Assembly (NCBI GenBank): GCA_905250885.1
Contig: CAJNOQ010000058.1
Coordinates: forward strand, 1-64,000
DNA from: Didymodactylos carnosus
Lineage: Eukaryota; Rotifera; Eurotatoria; Philodinida; Philodinidae
Reading direction: 5' to 3'
Length of the DNA stretch: 64,000 bases
Positions 13,195-25,437 of the stretch are shown piece by piece (within the stretch, counting starts at the first letter, position 1; every line of letters begins with the position of its first letter). A program made the position numbers and the translations under genes. The notes under the pieces are model-generated. The model had not been told where the DNA came from and ran no database searches. It saw nothing but the letters and a program-made list of their open reading frames with translations.

Positions 13195-16100
13195 ATGACA
13201 AATCCAGTATCGAACAGCAAAATGTTTTCATTTTTACCAACAACAGTAGAATCCTATGCCTCTCCATCCGCATCTGCCAAAGTCAGCCCACTTTTTCAAT
13301 CATCAACAAATTCATTCTTTTCAACTAAACCACCACCAACTAACGTCTCAGTTTCGGTTAATCCATCACAAACTTCAACAGCAAGTGACTTTCGACAACC
13401 AACTTTCGTGTCTGAGTCTACAACAATGATTTCCACGTCACTTCCTCATTCAATCCGTTTACTTCTTTCCATTCCTAATGTTAGTGTGTACACATTCGGT
13501 GAAACATATTTAATTGGTTATTGTCATTCTGAACATTGTTTGTATGTTTATCAGTGGAATAAATTGTTTTCATCAAAAACAATGCCAGACAAAATTACTA
13601 CAGAACAGTGCCAGCGTTTACATTTATCGTCATCACCAGCGTGGTCGATTCAACGTTTATTATTGAATAAAAATGAAACGATTCTTACTATGTTAGCAGA
13701 AAAAGTTGCTTATATCATACATTTACCTCCATATTTAGCAATCGAGAAGGATGAAAATAAAATTAGTAAATCACCAGGTCAGTTAAAGAATGACTTGTCC
13801 AATATACATAATTTAATTTCTTGTACTGTAGATGAGTTAACAAGAGCTTCCACTTAATCTCTAGGAAAATTTCAATTCAATTTCACTGTAGTCCATGCGT
13901 TAGCAAATGTGTCGTTGATTTGTTTGTGAAAAATGTTAAATTACTTGTTGTTTTGTTATTCACTAGAAAACCCGTCTCACTCATCTGTTACTGATTTATT
14001 TTGTCCAATCATTCGTTTATCTCCACCTACCGAGTCATCATTGATGTATTTGATTGATTTTATCTGGCTACCATCGCCGTTTGATCAATATTTTCTCGTC
14101 GCCTACTCAAACTCTCTATGTTTACTCTACAAATTGTCAAAATGTAATAAACGGTATGATTTATGTCAAACCCATTCAATAGCATCGACACCAAAAGCTA
14201 AGAAAATATCACTAAAAAGTTTGACGGATATAGTTAAGTTGGATTATGGACAACCGAAATATTCTCAAGAAAATCAACAGATTTATTTACCAATATTTGC
14301 TATTAAAACTGATGGAGATATTTACTGTTTATATTTGTGTCAACAGGATATTAAGAACAAGTACGTAAAAAATGTAAGAAACTTTAGTTATCCTATTGAT
14401 TTTTGAATTTTCTCTCTAGTTCTCAGCCTTCATCGTTTATTGGTCCATTACGTATTTATCCCACTTCATATGATAATTATGGATGTCGTACAACAACAAT
14501 GACTTGTCTTAAATCTTCTTCGGGACCAACATGTCTCGTCTATATACGTGATGAATCTATCTTGAATCAATCTCTTGTACTTCTTGATCAATTATTAAAT
14601 AAATCTATACAGCAGGAAGATCAACAACAACATCATGAGACGATCTTATATACAATCGATTCAATTATTCTACCCGAATCGTCTGCCTCTTCGCAAATGT
14701 TAATTATACATGATCCATTGTCAGATAAACGTTATTATGTGGCAGATAAATCAAATATCTATTCAGTCGATGTTGAATGGTTGGACGATGTGAAACAAAT
14801 GCGAAGTAAATAAAAATATTTTACATTTAACATATTGTGTATATCTTTTTATTTCTCACATACACATAAATAATTTTGGAAAGACTTGAAATATGTATAT
14901 TAGTTTCTGCTTGATGTTGATTCTTTCATAATGAAAAATTAGGCCTTTTTCAACACGATATAATTTTTCTATTTCAGGCTCGTCAAATTTTTATGAGCAG
15001 AAACAAATGCTAAGTTCAAAAGTCGATCATTTAATGACAACAACACTGACAAGTGAAGAGAATAAAAAAACAGCAATAACGAAAAAAGATAAGCGAGATG
15101 AAAAAATTAAATTCATGGGCTTAACACAAACGGAAAATAATGGACAATGGCTGTGTATAATAACAGAAAATGATTATGAAAATGACAAAGTAAGATATAA
15201 AATTTTTGTTTGAGAAAAAATACTTGATTTATCTAGCGTATGCTTGACAAAGGGACTCAACAAACCTGTATTTAAACTGTATAACAGCTGTTGTATTCTT
15301 TTATCTAATTACAAAAGTCAGTAGTGAGATTCCATCTGAAAATCTTAAAACCCACCTTCATACTGGACAAAATTCCTAAAAGTTCTGGAATTTTCAGGCA
15401 GTATACTAGTGACTGCTAATGATATTTATATCAAATGATTTTCTAATTCTTGAATTCCAGTTATTAATGTATGTTTTTTTTATTTTTTATTATCGGTAAC
15501 TTCTTGTGAGAAGAACTGTTTTCGTTTTAGTTCTTTGAGTAGTGAGTTTGTTACTCTTTCTAACTCGCTTAATAGTGATGTAATTGATTTCTGATTTGTT
15601 TCGATGATAGAATAATTAACTGTAATATCAGTCATTTTATTTTGTTTGATGACTGCTGTTAATCGATTTTTTTCTTGTAGAATTGTTTGTTCATCGGTTA
15701 ACTTCTTTTGTAATTAAACTTTTTTAGATTTAATACTTCTTTATTTACCTTCTTTATTGCAACATCGAGCTGTTTGTCATTCATATCTTATTCGTTGTTT
15801 TTTTTGTTCTTGTTTTTATAAAAGTGCTATTTTTGAATGTGATAGTCGAATTATTGTCAACATTAACCATTACCATCATATTGAAATGTGGCATAATTTA
15901 GTTTATATGAAGTTCGTTTTTGTTTACTTCTTTTCTGGGCAACATAACGCTCACATTGACAGTGGAGAACAAGGGAAGAGAAAACGTCTTGTTTTGTTAA
16001 TTCATCAGTTTGAAATTTGACAACAGGTTCATTTCTTGTTGTTACAAGACGTTCATTTGTGTATCTTTTGTGCTGTTTATGTTGTGTTCATTCTATTTTC

Positions 16101-17122
16101 TGTTGTGATAGCAATATGAGATAGTGGTTCAATGTATGATTTGGAGCAAGAAAATTTGCCAAAATATGCAGAAAGGCGAAAAAATATACGAAAATGAATG
16201 TGGATTATGAAAAAAATCGATGAAAACGTCGAAGAAAATGTTTTTCTTCTTTTCTAGAATTTTTTCAAAAATTCTGAAAGATTTTGGAATTTCACCAGGA
16301 ATTGCTTTTTTAGAATCTCTCGTTTCCGAAGTATAATGTAGTTCATTTTTTTTGTTCCTCGCGATTGATGTATAACTCATTTTTCCAATCATATTTCATC
16401 TTATATTTTAGCATATTGTTCTTCTGCGTCCAAACTCTGCTTATTTGCCATCAAATGTCGATCGATCCTACTCATGCGTTATAGACAAACCAAACCAACA
16501 TTCAACATCTACATCTGTTCAAACAAACGATGATTTTGTTCAACATATTCGCTCTCTACTGTTATCTCGGGATCAAAATGTGCCTCATTTACGTCTAACA
16601 AATTCACAAAATGCTCAACTACCCATATCTGATGTTGATTTTGAGAAAAATTTACAAAAATTTATCAGTATTTTTACTAATAATTATTTATCAAAACAAT
16701 TACGAGTTCAGAAAGAATTAGAAAATAAACAACGTTATCTAGTTGATTTGAAACAAAAACAATTAATTGCCTCTCAAGAATTGGAAACAAAATTTAATAA
16801 TATTAAACATCAGAGTGACAACATATTAGAAACATATTCTCAGGAACGACAACGTCGAAAAAATATGGAGCAAAATTTGAACGATATATTGTCTGTAATT
16901 GAAAATACGACACCGGTGTTAAGTGAACAAGAATTATTGATGAAAGAACAATTAGAGAAATATCATATACAATTAAAACATTTGAAAACAAGAACAGAAC
17001 TGGTCGATGATTTTATACATGGTGAACAATTCGATGATAAATCATTAAAACAAGTTCAAGAATTTGTGCAGTGTTATCAACAGAAAATTGAGTTGATAAA
17101 ACAGCAATTAGATGAATTATGA
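13195..17122 (+). CDS. NUP88: Nuclear pore protein Nup88
   Basis: Five coding exons (13195-13777, 13967-14360, 14420-14805, 14978-15189, 16412-17122) join in phase to about 761 residues, close to the 741 of the human protein. Nup88 sits on the cytoplasmic face of the pore with Nup214/Nup62. The N-terminus is Ser/Thr-rich. A beta-propeller-like region follows, including ILLNK-type and DNYG (exon 3, GPLRIYPTSYDNYG) segments that match the vertebrate order. The last exon holds the long C-terminal coiled coil (about residues 560-760; VLSEQE, QERQRRKNMEQ). The start lies 12 bases after a TTTTTAG acceptor, suggesting trans-splicing. The exon 1 donor is the least certain junction: CCAG/GTCAGT keeps the frame, but an alternative further downstream cannot be excluded. 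Confidence 0.85.
15490..16060 (-). pseudogene. Relic of a coiled-coil protein gene inside the last Nup88 intron
   Basis: On the strand opposite Nup88, coding-like blocks can be read. One at about 16,055-15,870 includes VKFQTDELTKQDVF. Another at about 15,790-15,490 includes QLDVAIKKVNKEVLNLKK and, in another frame, KKLTDEQTILQEKNRL followed by LLSELERVTNSLLKELKRK. The composition is that of a heptad coiled coil, but the blocks lie in different frames and one runs into a stop, so it looks dead. A real nested gene with unseen introns is the alternative. The parent protein is not recognised. Confidence 0.35.
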
Positions 17123-18519
17123 GAAGAAAAATTGTTGCATTAAATAAATTAAACAGACAATATTTTTTTTTGTCTCTGTGATTATTCATTTATTTTTTTT
17201 GTACGAAAATTTTTCGTCGATATATGTATATGATACAAAACAAAAGTTAGTTTTCTAATAAAACAAGAAAAATTGTAAAATAGTCAAGTTCTAACAAATT
17301 AAATCATGAATGATTGAATAATTGTTGTAGTATAAACTTAATTATAATTCATATGACAAAGCTCCATAGACGATTTAATATTTCATTTTGAAGTACATGA
17401 ATATTTTTAATTTAGAGAAATAAAATTTAAAGTTAGAAATTCATGTGCAGAGCTAGGCTGTTTTCAGTGTTATAAAAAAATTATAAAATTATTTTAGAGA
17501 CAGCACGGTTTAGTAGCTATGTTATTCATTATGTACTTCAAACGCCCTATGTTCGAACATCGGCGCTGGTAATTCATGTAATAACCTTGGGCAAGTTACT
17601 TATGTCTCAGTGTCTCGGATCACCAGTCTGACAGCATATTCATCGTATTATACGTCATCACTACGCTATGACGTATAATAGAGCTCCACTGATAGGTTGT
17701 GTACCGTTTCTATGTAGAAAGCTAATACATGGTTAGTGAGCGTGTACGGGAAACTCAAATAATTGGGCGCAAGAATTCTGAGGGTGAGGGTGATCGCGAG
17801 GGTGTAAATTTAATTATTTGGGGATAATACGTATTCTAGGCGAACCTCTACCACGATTTTCGATCAACTTTTCTGTTTTTTCTATTTTTCATAAAAAAAG
17901 CATTTTTTCGACGGTTAGAAAATTGAATAAAAACACTTCAGAAATCACATTAGAAAAATCAGTAATCTACAGTTCGATGCACCTTCATCTCCTCTTTCCA
18001 ATGGTGAAAAACGCAGTTCTCTATCTTGTTGCTATCAAACGTTATTCAAAAGTACACGAGCATTCATGTAGAAGTTTGCGCAGTATAGACAAAATAAGAA
18101 GAAGACGTACTTGAGTTTGTCATATAACTATTATAGTCTTTTCAATTTTCCATTAGGATTTTGAATGGTATAATTGGAAAAGAAAGCGAAGTCAAAAGAG
18201 AAACAAAGAAGACCATGTAAAATCATCTGCAAAAAGTTGTTATGCAAAAGTACCAACGTATACAATGAAAAAAATCGTCAACACAGCCAACATATGGATG
18301 TATGCTTCGCTGTATATCATATTCAGCGTACAACTGGGAAGGATATCAGTCCATTTTTCTAAAATTATGCAATGAATGACTATGATTTATAGCTAATTTT
18401 CAATATTGCAGGAAAAAGAATACTTTTTTTAATAGTCAAAACGGGTATGGTTAAAAGCTGTTATTTACTGATCAGAATCCGTTGTCATTTGTACGGCTGG
18501 TTCTAGAAAGTACTGATTT
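17123..18519. other. Intergenic, apart from the SINE
   Basis: Between the Nup88 stop and the next gene on the opposite strand there is an AATAAATTAAA tail (polyadenylation signal area at about 17,140), AT-rich DNA and the SINE listed separately. The small frames at 17,818-18,362 have no recognisable content. Confidence 0.4.
17500..17775 (+). mobile_element. tRNA-derived SINE with CORE/MIR-like segment
   Basis: The left part is tRNA-like: GCACGGTTTAGTAGCTATG resembles a weak A box, and GTTCGAACATCGGCGCTGG at about 17,551 is a clear B box (GTTCGAnnC). About 25 bases further on comes ACCTTGGGCAAGTTACTTA, then TCTCAGTGTCTC. These match, from memory, the conserved core of CORE-SINEs such as vertebrate MIR. 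A further segment, AGCTAATACATG, falls in the order expected for the core's tail. The 3' end is not defined; the body is followed by a G-rich stretch to about 17,775. Confidence 0.65.
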
Positions 18520-21500
18520 TCACAGTACTCTGTTACTATTCAATGTGCGACGTATTAGGATCGGTTGTAAAGGTCTTCGATTGTAAACTGTTCGTCCATC
18601 ATCTCCAACACTGTAACCGCCTGGCTTAGACAACAAATCCATTTTGTTTATCATTCCACCAATAGATATGTCATTCTTTTGAGAATCGTACATGGGATTA
18701 TCAACAAATTCGGTTTGAGTACGATCTCGTTGAAAACCATATTTATTCATTATATAGACTGAAATACCAAGAATAATGTAAAATATACAGTTTTAACGAG
18801 AAATCAGTCAGCCAGAAATGGAACTTTTAGTCAATGTAAGACAATCTCTCTGCAAAATTAACAATTATTAGGTGCATGATACTCATGATAGTAACGGATG
18901 CGACAAAATCAATGATACTCTCAGTGTTTCCACGATAGCTTTTTCAATTTTTATATCGCTCAGACTCATTTGTTTTTTCAAAAGATTTGACAGGATTAGT
19001 TTTCAAAAGTGTTCTTCTTATAAAATTCTGTCCTTTTCTCACGTTTCTTTACGTATTGAAACGCAGTACACTGTAACCTTGAATTAATTTCCAGTTTATA
19101 GAAAATCGACCGAAAAATCGCGGGGATTTTCTGGTTTATCCCCGAATTTCTAGAAAGTGGAAATTCGTCTAGACATTTTTAGACCAAATACTTATTCATC
19201 TTTTAGTTTTGCAATCAGTGTAGGTATAAGAGCGTCACGTAAAGTCATTCATATTACACTTAAATCAGTTTTGACAGTTTCTACTTTAGATCATAATTCT
19301 GCCTATGCCAGCAAGAATTTTGATTTAGGCAGAGACAGTGGTGGCGCGAAGTTTCGGTAGGAAGCTCCCAAAATCCGAGACGTTCACCAGAAATTTCTCA
19401 AAAGTATGAGCGGGGCAATACAACCTGATCGCGCCGCCACTGGGTGGAGACCCATCAAGGAATTTCCAGTTTTTAGAAAATCAAAAAAGAAGTTCTGTGT
19501 TCTTGGAAATTATTTATGAAAATTCAACGATGATTTTCTAGATTGTTGGAAATTCTCTTTTCTATAAACTGGAAAATCCTTGAGGAATTCCTACAGGTAC
19601 TCCTTGAAATTCGCCGGACATTTTCCATAAATAATTTCCAACGTTACATTGTAAAGTAAGTTTCTCTGTACTTTAACGAGTGCTCGTTCTAGTCATGTAC
19701 AGTGAAGTGCGTTAAATTAAAACAATGTACCCTAGTCAAGAATCTTGAAAGAAATCCTGCAGGACTGGTTCATATTTTACTAATCGAATGTTTTGTTAGC
19801 ATCTGAGTATTCCATTATTTTGTTCAAATGTGGGGCGAAGCCGTTGTCAGTTGATCATTTTTTAGTACAGTTCGATCACCCATGTGACAGGAAACGTGGA
19901 AAAAAATGATTTTTCAAATAAAAAGAAAAGCAATATATTTCTCACGCAAAAAAAAGATAGAACTTTTCAAGGACTACAAAAGGTTAATTAAGTTAATTTT
20001 TTTCGCAAATCAATAAAACATAACGAGTAAACTCAAAAAACCTTTTCATTTGAAAGCCCATCATGTCGGAGCATCGCAGTATTATTCGTGTAATTTCTTA
20101 CTTTTTCACTTATAAGAATTGCGTTTTGTCGTTTTTGTCTCTTATATTTACTTTCTTGTACGCGTGTAAAAATACCGTGAAAAATGAAGGGACGGAATCT
20201 TCGCAATTTAAGGAGGAAAAAGCTTCTTGTGAGTTCAAAAATAGATTTAGATAACGAAAAAACTTCGGTACTTTCGGTACGGTTCCAATGGTTGGTACCG
20301 GTACTGACAATACCTAGTCGGGAATTGAGCGAATCTTTTGAAAAAACAAATGAGTCTGAGCTATAAAAATTGAAAAAGCTACCGTGGAAATACTGAGAAT
20401 ATCCTTTATTCTGTCATACCCAAAGTAGATACTTTATAAAACGGACGATCAGAGGCATAACTCTTGTTTTCTTACCTTTTGTAGCATGAAGTGCTGGATA
20501 TAATAATAATGGCCGCAAAGCCTAAAGCGTTCAAATATAGAATATTTGTATGAAGAAATTGGTGGAGATATATTGGCGGTATAATAAATAACTTACATGT
20601 TGATTTAGAAGTTTCTGTTTTATTTGAGTATTGATCATTTTGTTTAATTGTCTTGTTATTTGGAGACGACATCTATCCGCACATGCTGCTCTGGTTGCCC
20701 ATAAACTTTTATGATCAGCCCAGATCTTCGATCCGACCCAATGACTGAGACATTCATCATATCCGAAATGATAATACCATAATTGTTTATTAGGTACGCA
20801 GAGTTGACCGGATTGACCAGATAGTGGCTAAACAACAAACAGATTTGTTAGTATATTACGTTCGTGCCGTTTTGAACTATATACTACGATAAAACAAAAT
20901 ACATCGTATGTTGATGTAAAAGTCCTTGTTTGAATCATAGTTGTGTTTAGTATGGTACAATTATCAATCAAATCTTACCTTTCGACAGTCTAAATTTTTT
21001 TGTATACGTTCACAAACACCCGGTGTTTCTTTTGGTGCGTAAGCATCTAGAAGACAGAAAAAAATTATACCTAATTATGTTGAAGCAGACAATATTAAAC
21101 AATTTCACAAACTAAGATTTTCAGCTATATCTCTCATTGATCTGATGTAACATCGTGATATGTTACAAGAAAATCCTTGATCATTGGATACAACTTATAT
21201 TAACTACCTGGTAATCGTATTAATTTTGAAAATAAGGGCTTTTGATCAGGATCATATTTATCATACCACTTTGCTGTTGTTCTTCTTTCGTTACATGCTC
21301 GCTCACATTGTTGTTTCGAAAAAAAATAGCCTCGTATATCCACACTGCATACTTCACGTTGAATACATTCTCGATGATATTCTTTATATAGATCCTGACC
21401 ATTTATCGACTGTAAATAACGTGTATCATCTGTATATGTCCACATCAATCGACCATTTACACATTGATCTTCATTATTTATGGTATTTAGACACGGAACA

Positions 21501-21658
21501 GTTTCTGCTGTGTAGGAATTAGCTAAAATATGGATCGCTCAGTTAAAAAACATTAAGCTCCTCGTATAAGTTTGAAAAGGAGTAATTAAATAATCATTTT
21601 AACCTGTATATGTTGCTAATGCTAAAATAATCAAAATTAACGACAATAATAAGTTCAT
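18520..21658 (-). CDS. Secreted protein with two divergent Kunitz-like regions
   Basis: Six exons (21658-21604, 21522-21208, 21046-20979, 20827-20597, 20521-20476, 18758-18520) join in phase to about 317 residues. The first encodes a signal peptide (MNLLLSLILIILALATYT); an in-frame ATG 33 bases upstream (21691) would add a less typical leader. Exon 2 has cysteines spaced like a Kunitz/BPTI fold, with MWTYTD near the second Cys and GYFFSKQQCERAC at the end. Exons 3-4 repeat the pattern, with LWYYHFGYDEC and ACADRC. The C-terminal 80 residues are polar, without cysteines. Kunitz domains usually block serine proteases, but spacing here is loose, so inhibition is a guess. The 1.7-kb last intron hosts a transposable element copy at 19,069. 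Confidence 0.6.
19069..19651 (+). mobile_element. Non-autonomous TA-flanked DNA element, family B, copy 1
   Basis: It begins CACTGTAACCTTGAATTAAT after TA and ends TTACATTG before TA, so the ends are CACTGTAA-type inverted repeats with a TA target duplication, as in Tc1/mariner-type elements. Inside are repeated TTTCCAGTTTATAGAAAATC-type segments. It lies in the last intron of the Kunitz-like gene. The second copy, at 23,819, is in the opposite orientation. No transposase is encoded. Confidence 0.75.
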
Positions 21659-22736
21659 CTTAATCGATAATAACGTTGGTAAAGAATTCATTACATACCT
21701 AATATTCGTAGAATATAGATGAAGAAAAGAATGTCACTTAAAATACACTATGTTGGCTATATATGTTGAATAATTTGATTATAGTATAAATGCAAATACA
21801 CAGTGTTAACAGTGCTGCTAGACATGCACCGATTAAGGTTAGCCACAATTCTGGTTAATCGTAATAATCGATTATAACCGTTCTTAAATGGTTCCCTTTT
21901 TTCTTTTAAAACATATATTTTTTCGCTTTTTAACGTATATCTCTCGGTCAAGGATCAAAGCAACTACAATGCTTCCCTAATTATTTCATTAACTTTTAAT
22001 GTTTTTCGTGAACTCAGCTTTTAACACAAGTATTTCAAGACTTTTTTTTCCTAAAAAAAGGCCCCATGATTTGAAGAACATAAAGAAAACCTAAGTTTAA
22101 TTAGCAAAAGGGCCCTTTGGCCGCAGTCATTTAAGAGAATGTACATGGGAGAGCATCAAGAATCAGAATAACATGATCAAAAAAAAATTTTTCTAAAAAT
22201 GGTCTTTGTCGATTCGTTGTTTAAAACTAAGGTTAAAAATTCTTTTAATATCATCAGTCGAACGGATCACCATATAGTGAGCGGTGCAGAAACAACATGA
22301 TCTGTAGGGGCTATTCATAAAAAGCTATTCATTAATTCTACCGAGTTTTACCCGTGTAGTCAAAGTGCTGGTTGGAACAAAGATTTAGATAAAATAATAG
22401 CAGAAAGATTACGTTCGATCGAAATATTGTAAATAATTAGGTTTTGGTGGATAACTGATAAAAAAATTAATTAGTTTGTTGTGGAAACTAGTGAGAAAAC
22501 TTTTAGGGCGAAAGAATCAGAAAACCTTTTGGACATGTGTCTCAGGAACAATATTTTTTTGTTGCTTATAAAGCATTGGAAAAAGTTGTTTGTAAAAAAA
22601 GATCTAAAAACCGCTTAGATTTTTATTTTTTTCAAGTCATTTTAAAACGATTTGTATGATAAATCTGGACTCTTTTTGCTACTTAATTGCAAAAGAAATT
22701 TCTAGCTCAAACTCTATATAAATTTTTTTGGATTTA

Positions 22737-23045
22737 TATTAAGGTGTCGGAAATTTAAAATTTCAGCAAAATTTATTTTTGCGATATTTATCCGTGGTTC
22801 GATAGAGCTGGTAGTATAAAATAAGGAAATGCACTCATATTCAAAAACTAAAATTTCCCAGCGCAATGTAATATTTGACTCAAAACTACAGTTTTAGATT
22901 TAGTTTTTCACGTAGAATAAGAAAAAAATACTTTCAAAGCTCCCAAAGTCATTGGATTAGAGATATGTTGCTCATATAGAAATATATGCTCATTTATTAC
23001 CATTAGACCGTTTTTTCAAGTTTAAAAATTTCAGTTCGTTTCAGG
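22737..23045. mobile_element. MITE family A, copy 2
   Basis: It shares with copies at 1515 and 35,407 the sequence AAATTTCAGCAAAATTT near its start, then GCGATATTTA, GATTTAGTTTTTCACGTAGA and CAAAGCTCCCAAAGTCA. It is non-coding and less palindromic than copy 1. It ends near a TTTTTCAAGTTTAAAAATTT tract. Confidence 0.65.
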
Positions 23046-23818
23046 TTCCTGGAAAACAAAGGATATTTATGTAAAACTCATTTTTTTATATACAAAATGG
23101 CATATTCGAAATCACTGCATGAAACTGCATGAAACTGTATATAGTACAAAACGTTTTGAGTAAAAAGATCTCAATGACTCTGTTTTATTTTTTGTTGATA
23201 AAGTTTTGGAATAACTGAGAAATTATAATGGTCCATGAAAAAAGGTTTATTCGCAAAAATATTCTCATGGTCTGGCAAGGGTAAATTGACTGACATCTGC
23301 ATCTGAGCGAGGATAGTGGTCCTATCATTATTTTATATATAATTTTCTCAGAAATGTAATCTTTTGCGTTTGTAATTGATGAAAGATTCAGCTCATCTCA
23401 ATAATGTAAGATGTAGATAAATATGTATGACAGAAATAATTGTCAATACCTTGTTGCTTGCTCGTTGATGAATAGCTTTTGTCACATTTTTGTTGAATTA
23501 AACTACCGCATATTGCGATAGCCATCAGGTGTTTGGAACAAATAGATATAGATCATATTATCTAATAATTTATTACGCATCATTAAGAGATTTGAAATTT
23601 ACTGTACTCTCTTCTCTCGGTTCTTCTCTTTTCTGCGCGGTGGCAATCTATTTACAAGCCTTTGGTGCTTTCCGTTGTTACGAGATGTTCTTGGGCATAA
23701 AATTAACTTTCAAGTTCGAGTCCAAGAGAATGTAATGATAACTTGACATCTTCAGCCGAAAACAAAAGTTTTTAGCTGGAAAACGAAAAGGAAAAAATTT
23801 TCAGGCATAGATCGGGTA

Positions 23819-24355
23819 CACTGTAAGATTGGAAGTTATTAATTTCCATAAATAATTCCCAAGAAAGCAGTAATTCTTTTTTGATTTTCTAAAAACTGGA
23901 AATTCTTTGATGGGTCTCCACCGAGTGGCGGCGCGATCAGGTTGTATGGGGGTGACCCCACTCATGCTTTTGAGAAATTTCTGGTGAACGTCTCGGATTT
24001 TAGGAGCTTCCTACCGAAACTTCGCGCCACCACTGTCTCTGCCTAAATCAAAACTCTTGCTGGCATAGGCAGAATTGTGATCTAAAGTAGAAACTGTCAA
24101 AGCTGATTTAAGTGTAATATGAGAGACTTTACGTGACGCTCTTATACCTACACTGATTGCAAAACTAAAAGATGAATAAGTATTTGGTCTAAAAATTCCT
24201 AGACGAATTTCCGCTTTCTAGAAATTCGATTGATTTTCTATAAAGTAGAAAATCAACATTTTCTAGAAAGACGGAAATTCGCCGAAGAATTTCTATAAAC
24301 TAGAAAACTCCCAGGCGATTTTCTATAAACTGGAAATTAATTCAAGATTATAGTG
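23819..24355 (-). mobile_element. Non-autonomous TA-flanked DNA element, family B, copy 2
   Basis: It is the reverse complement of the element at 19,069-19,651, with the same inner landmarks (for example GGCGCGATCAGGTTGTAT and CGCCACCACTGTCTCTGCC). It starts CACTGTAAGATTGG after TA and ends ATAGTG before TA. At 537 bases it is slightly shorter than the other copy. Length and sequence differences indicate independent ageing. Confidence 0.75.
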
Positions 24356-24785
24356 TACAGATATAACGTTCTCGGGTTGGGTGCGGGTAGAAAATTATTT
24401 TCGGGTCGAGTATGGGTTGGAAAACGGTACCCGTGCTCACCTCTACACATAGGCTTGGCCCATTGGAACGAATCTTCACGAGAAAAGGTGCTACGGAGTG
24501 AGGGACCATAGGCCCGTGCCTGAGATGGGATCTTACAGAAGATATGCGGAGGACGAGACAATCGCATATAAGTACCGGTGATGAAAAAAAATGTTCTAAG
24601 GCGTACGACGATTTTTCCAATCAATTCGTACTGCTACTAATCAGACAATATCAGATTGATGATTAGAATCAAAACTTATAGTACTATATGAGATGGCTTT
24701 GGCAAAAAATTTTGAGCAAAAACTGACGAGCTGCCTTAGAGAGAAGCATTTTCAAGCATCTCAGCACATTGTAAGATCTATAAGT

Positions 24786-24983
24786 CATTGGCGGGTCACC
24801 AACAGGGTAACTGGGGGCAATTGTCCCTCCTGGAAAAAAATATCAAGGGCAATAAGCAGTTAGTTATTGCCCTGTGAAGAATTATATTTCGAATTATATA
24901 TTTTTATTTTTTTTATAGTTTGTGTATGTACTACTCTAAAAATTTATTGCTTCCCCTAAAAAATCTTATCCGACCCGCCACTG
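24786..24983. mobile_element. Short hAT-like MITE
   Basis: The ends are CATTGGCGGGTC and GACCCGCCACTG, imperfect 12-base inverted repeats of the CAGTGGCGG-type common in hAT elements. The 8-base flanks do not match clearly, so the target duplication is decayed or the class is wrong. About 198 bases, non-coding. Confidence 0.5.
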
Positions 24984-25294
24984 GATATTTTATTATGATT
25001 TAATAATCTCCTTTCTCCCAAGAATTTCATCTAAGCTCTTGCCCAGATTGGGTAACCAATCTAATCAGTATTTAACGAAAACACACTTTCTCCCACTTTG
25101 TCTCCCAACATACTTGAAAGTAAAATTTTTCTCCCACTTTTTTTCATTGAGGAAACAAGGTCAAATGGATGTCAAGATTATAATGTAGTTATTGTGTTGA
25201 AATAACGATGCTAGATGGTGTTGTGTTCTCATACTTCTTTGGTTTTCTCCAAAAAAAATTACACCCCTTCTGCTTTTCTCTCTTGCCACGGCAC

Positions 25295-25437
25295 TGCCCT
25301 ACAAAAAAATATTTTATCGGCACCGGTGCCGAATAATTTTTTTCTGGGCACCGATGTGCATCGGTGCCAGAAAGAATGTAAAAATCTCGCACCTGTGCGC
25401 ATTGGCAGAGCCGCACTGGAACTTTTTTTATAGGGTG
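25295..25437. mobile_element. 143-base MITE with internal palindromes
   Basis: The ends CCCTACAAAAAAA and TTTTTTTATAGGG form inverted repeats. Inside are perfect short palindromes: GGCACCGGTGCC, then GCACCGATGTGCATCGGTGC, then GCACCTGTGCGC. The block is GC-richer than its surroundings. The open frames here are by-products of the symmetry. Confidence 0.6.
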
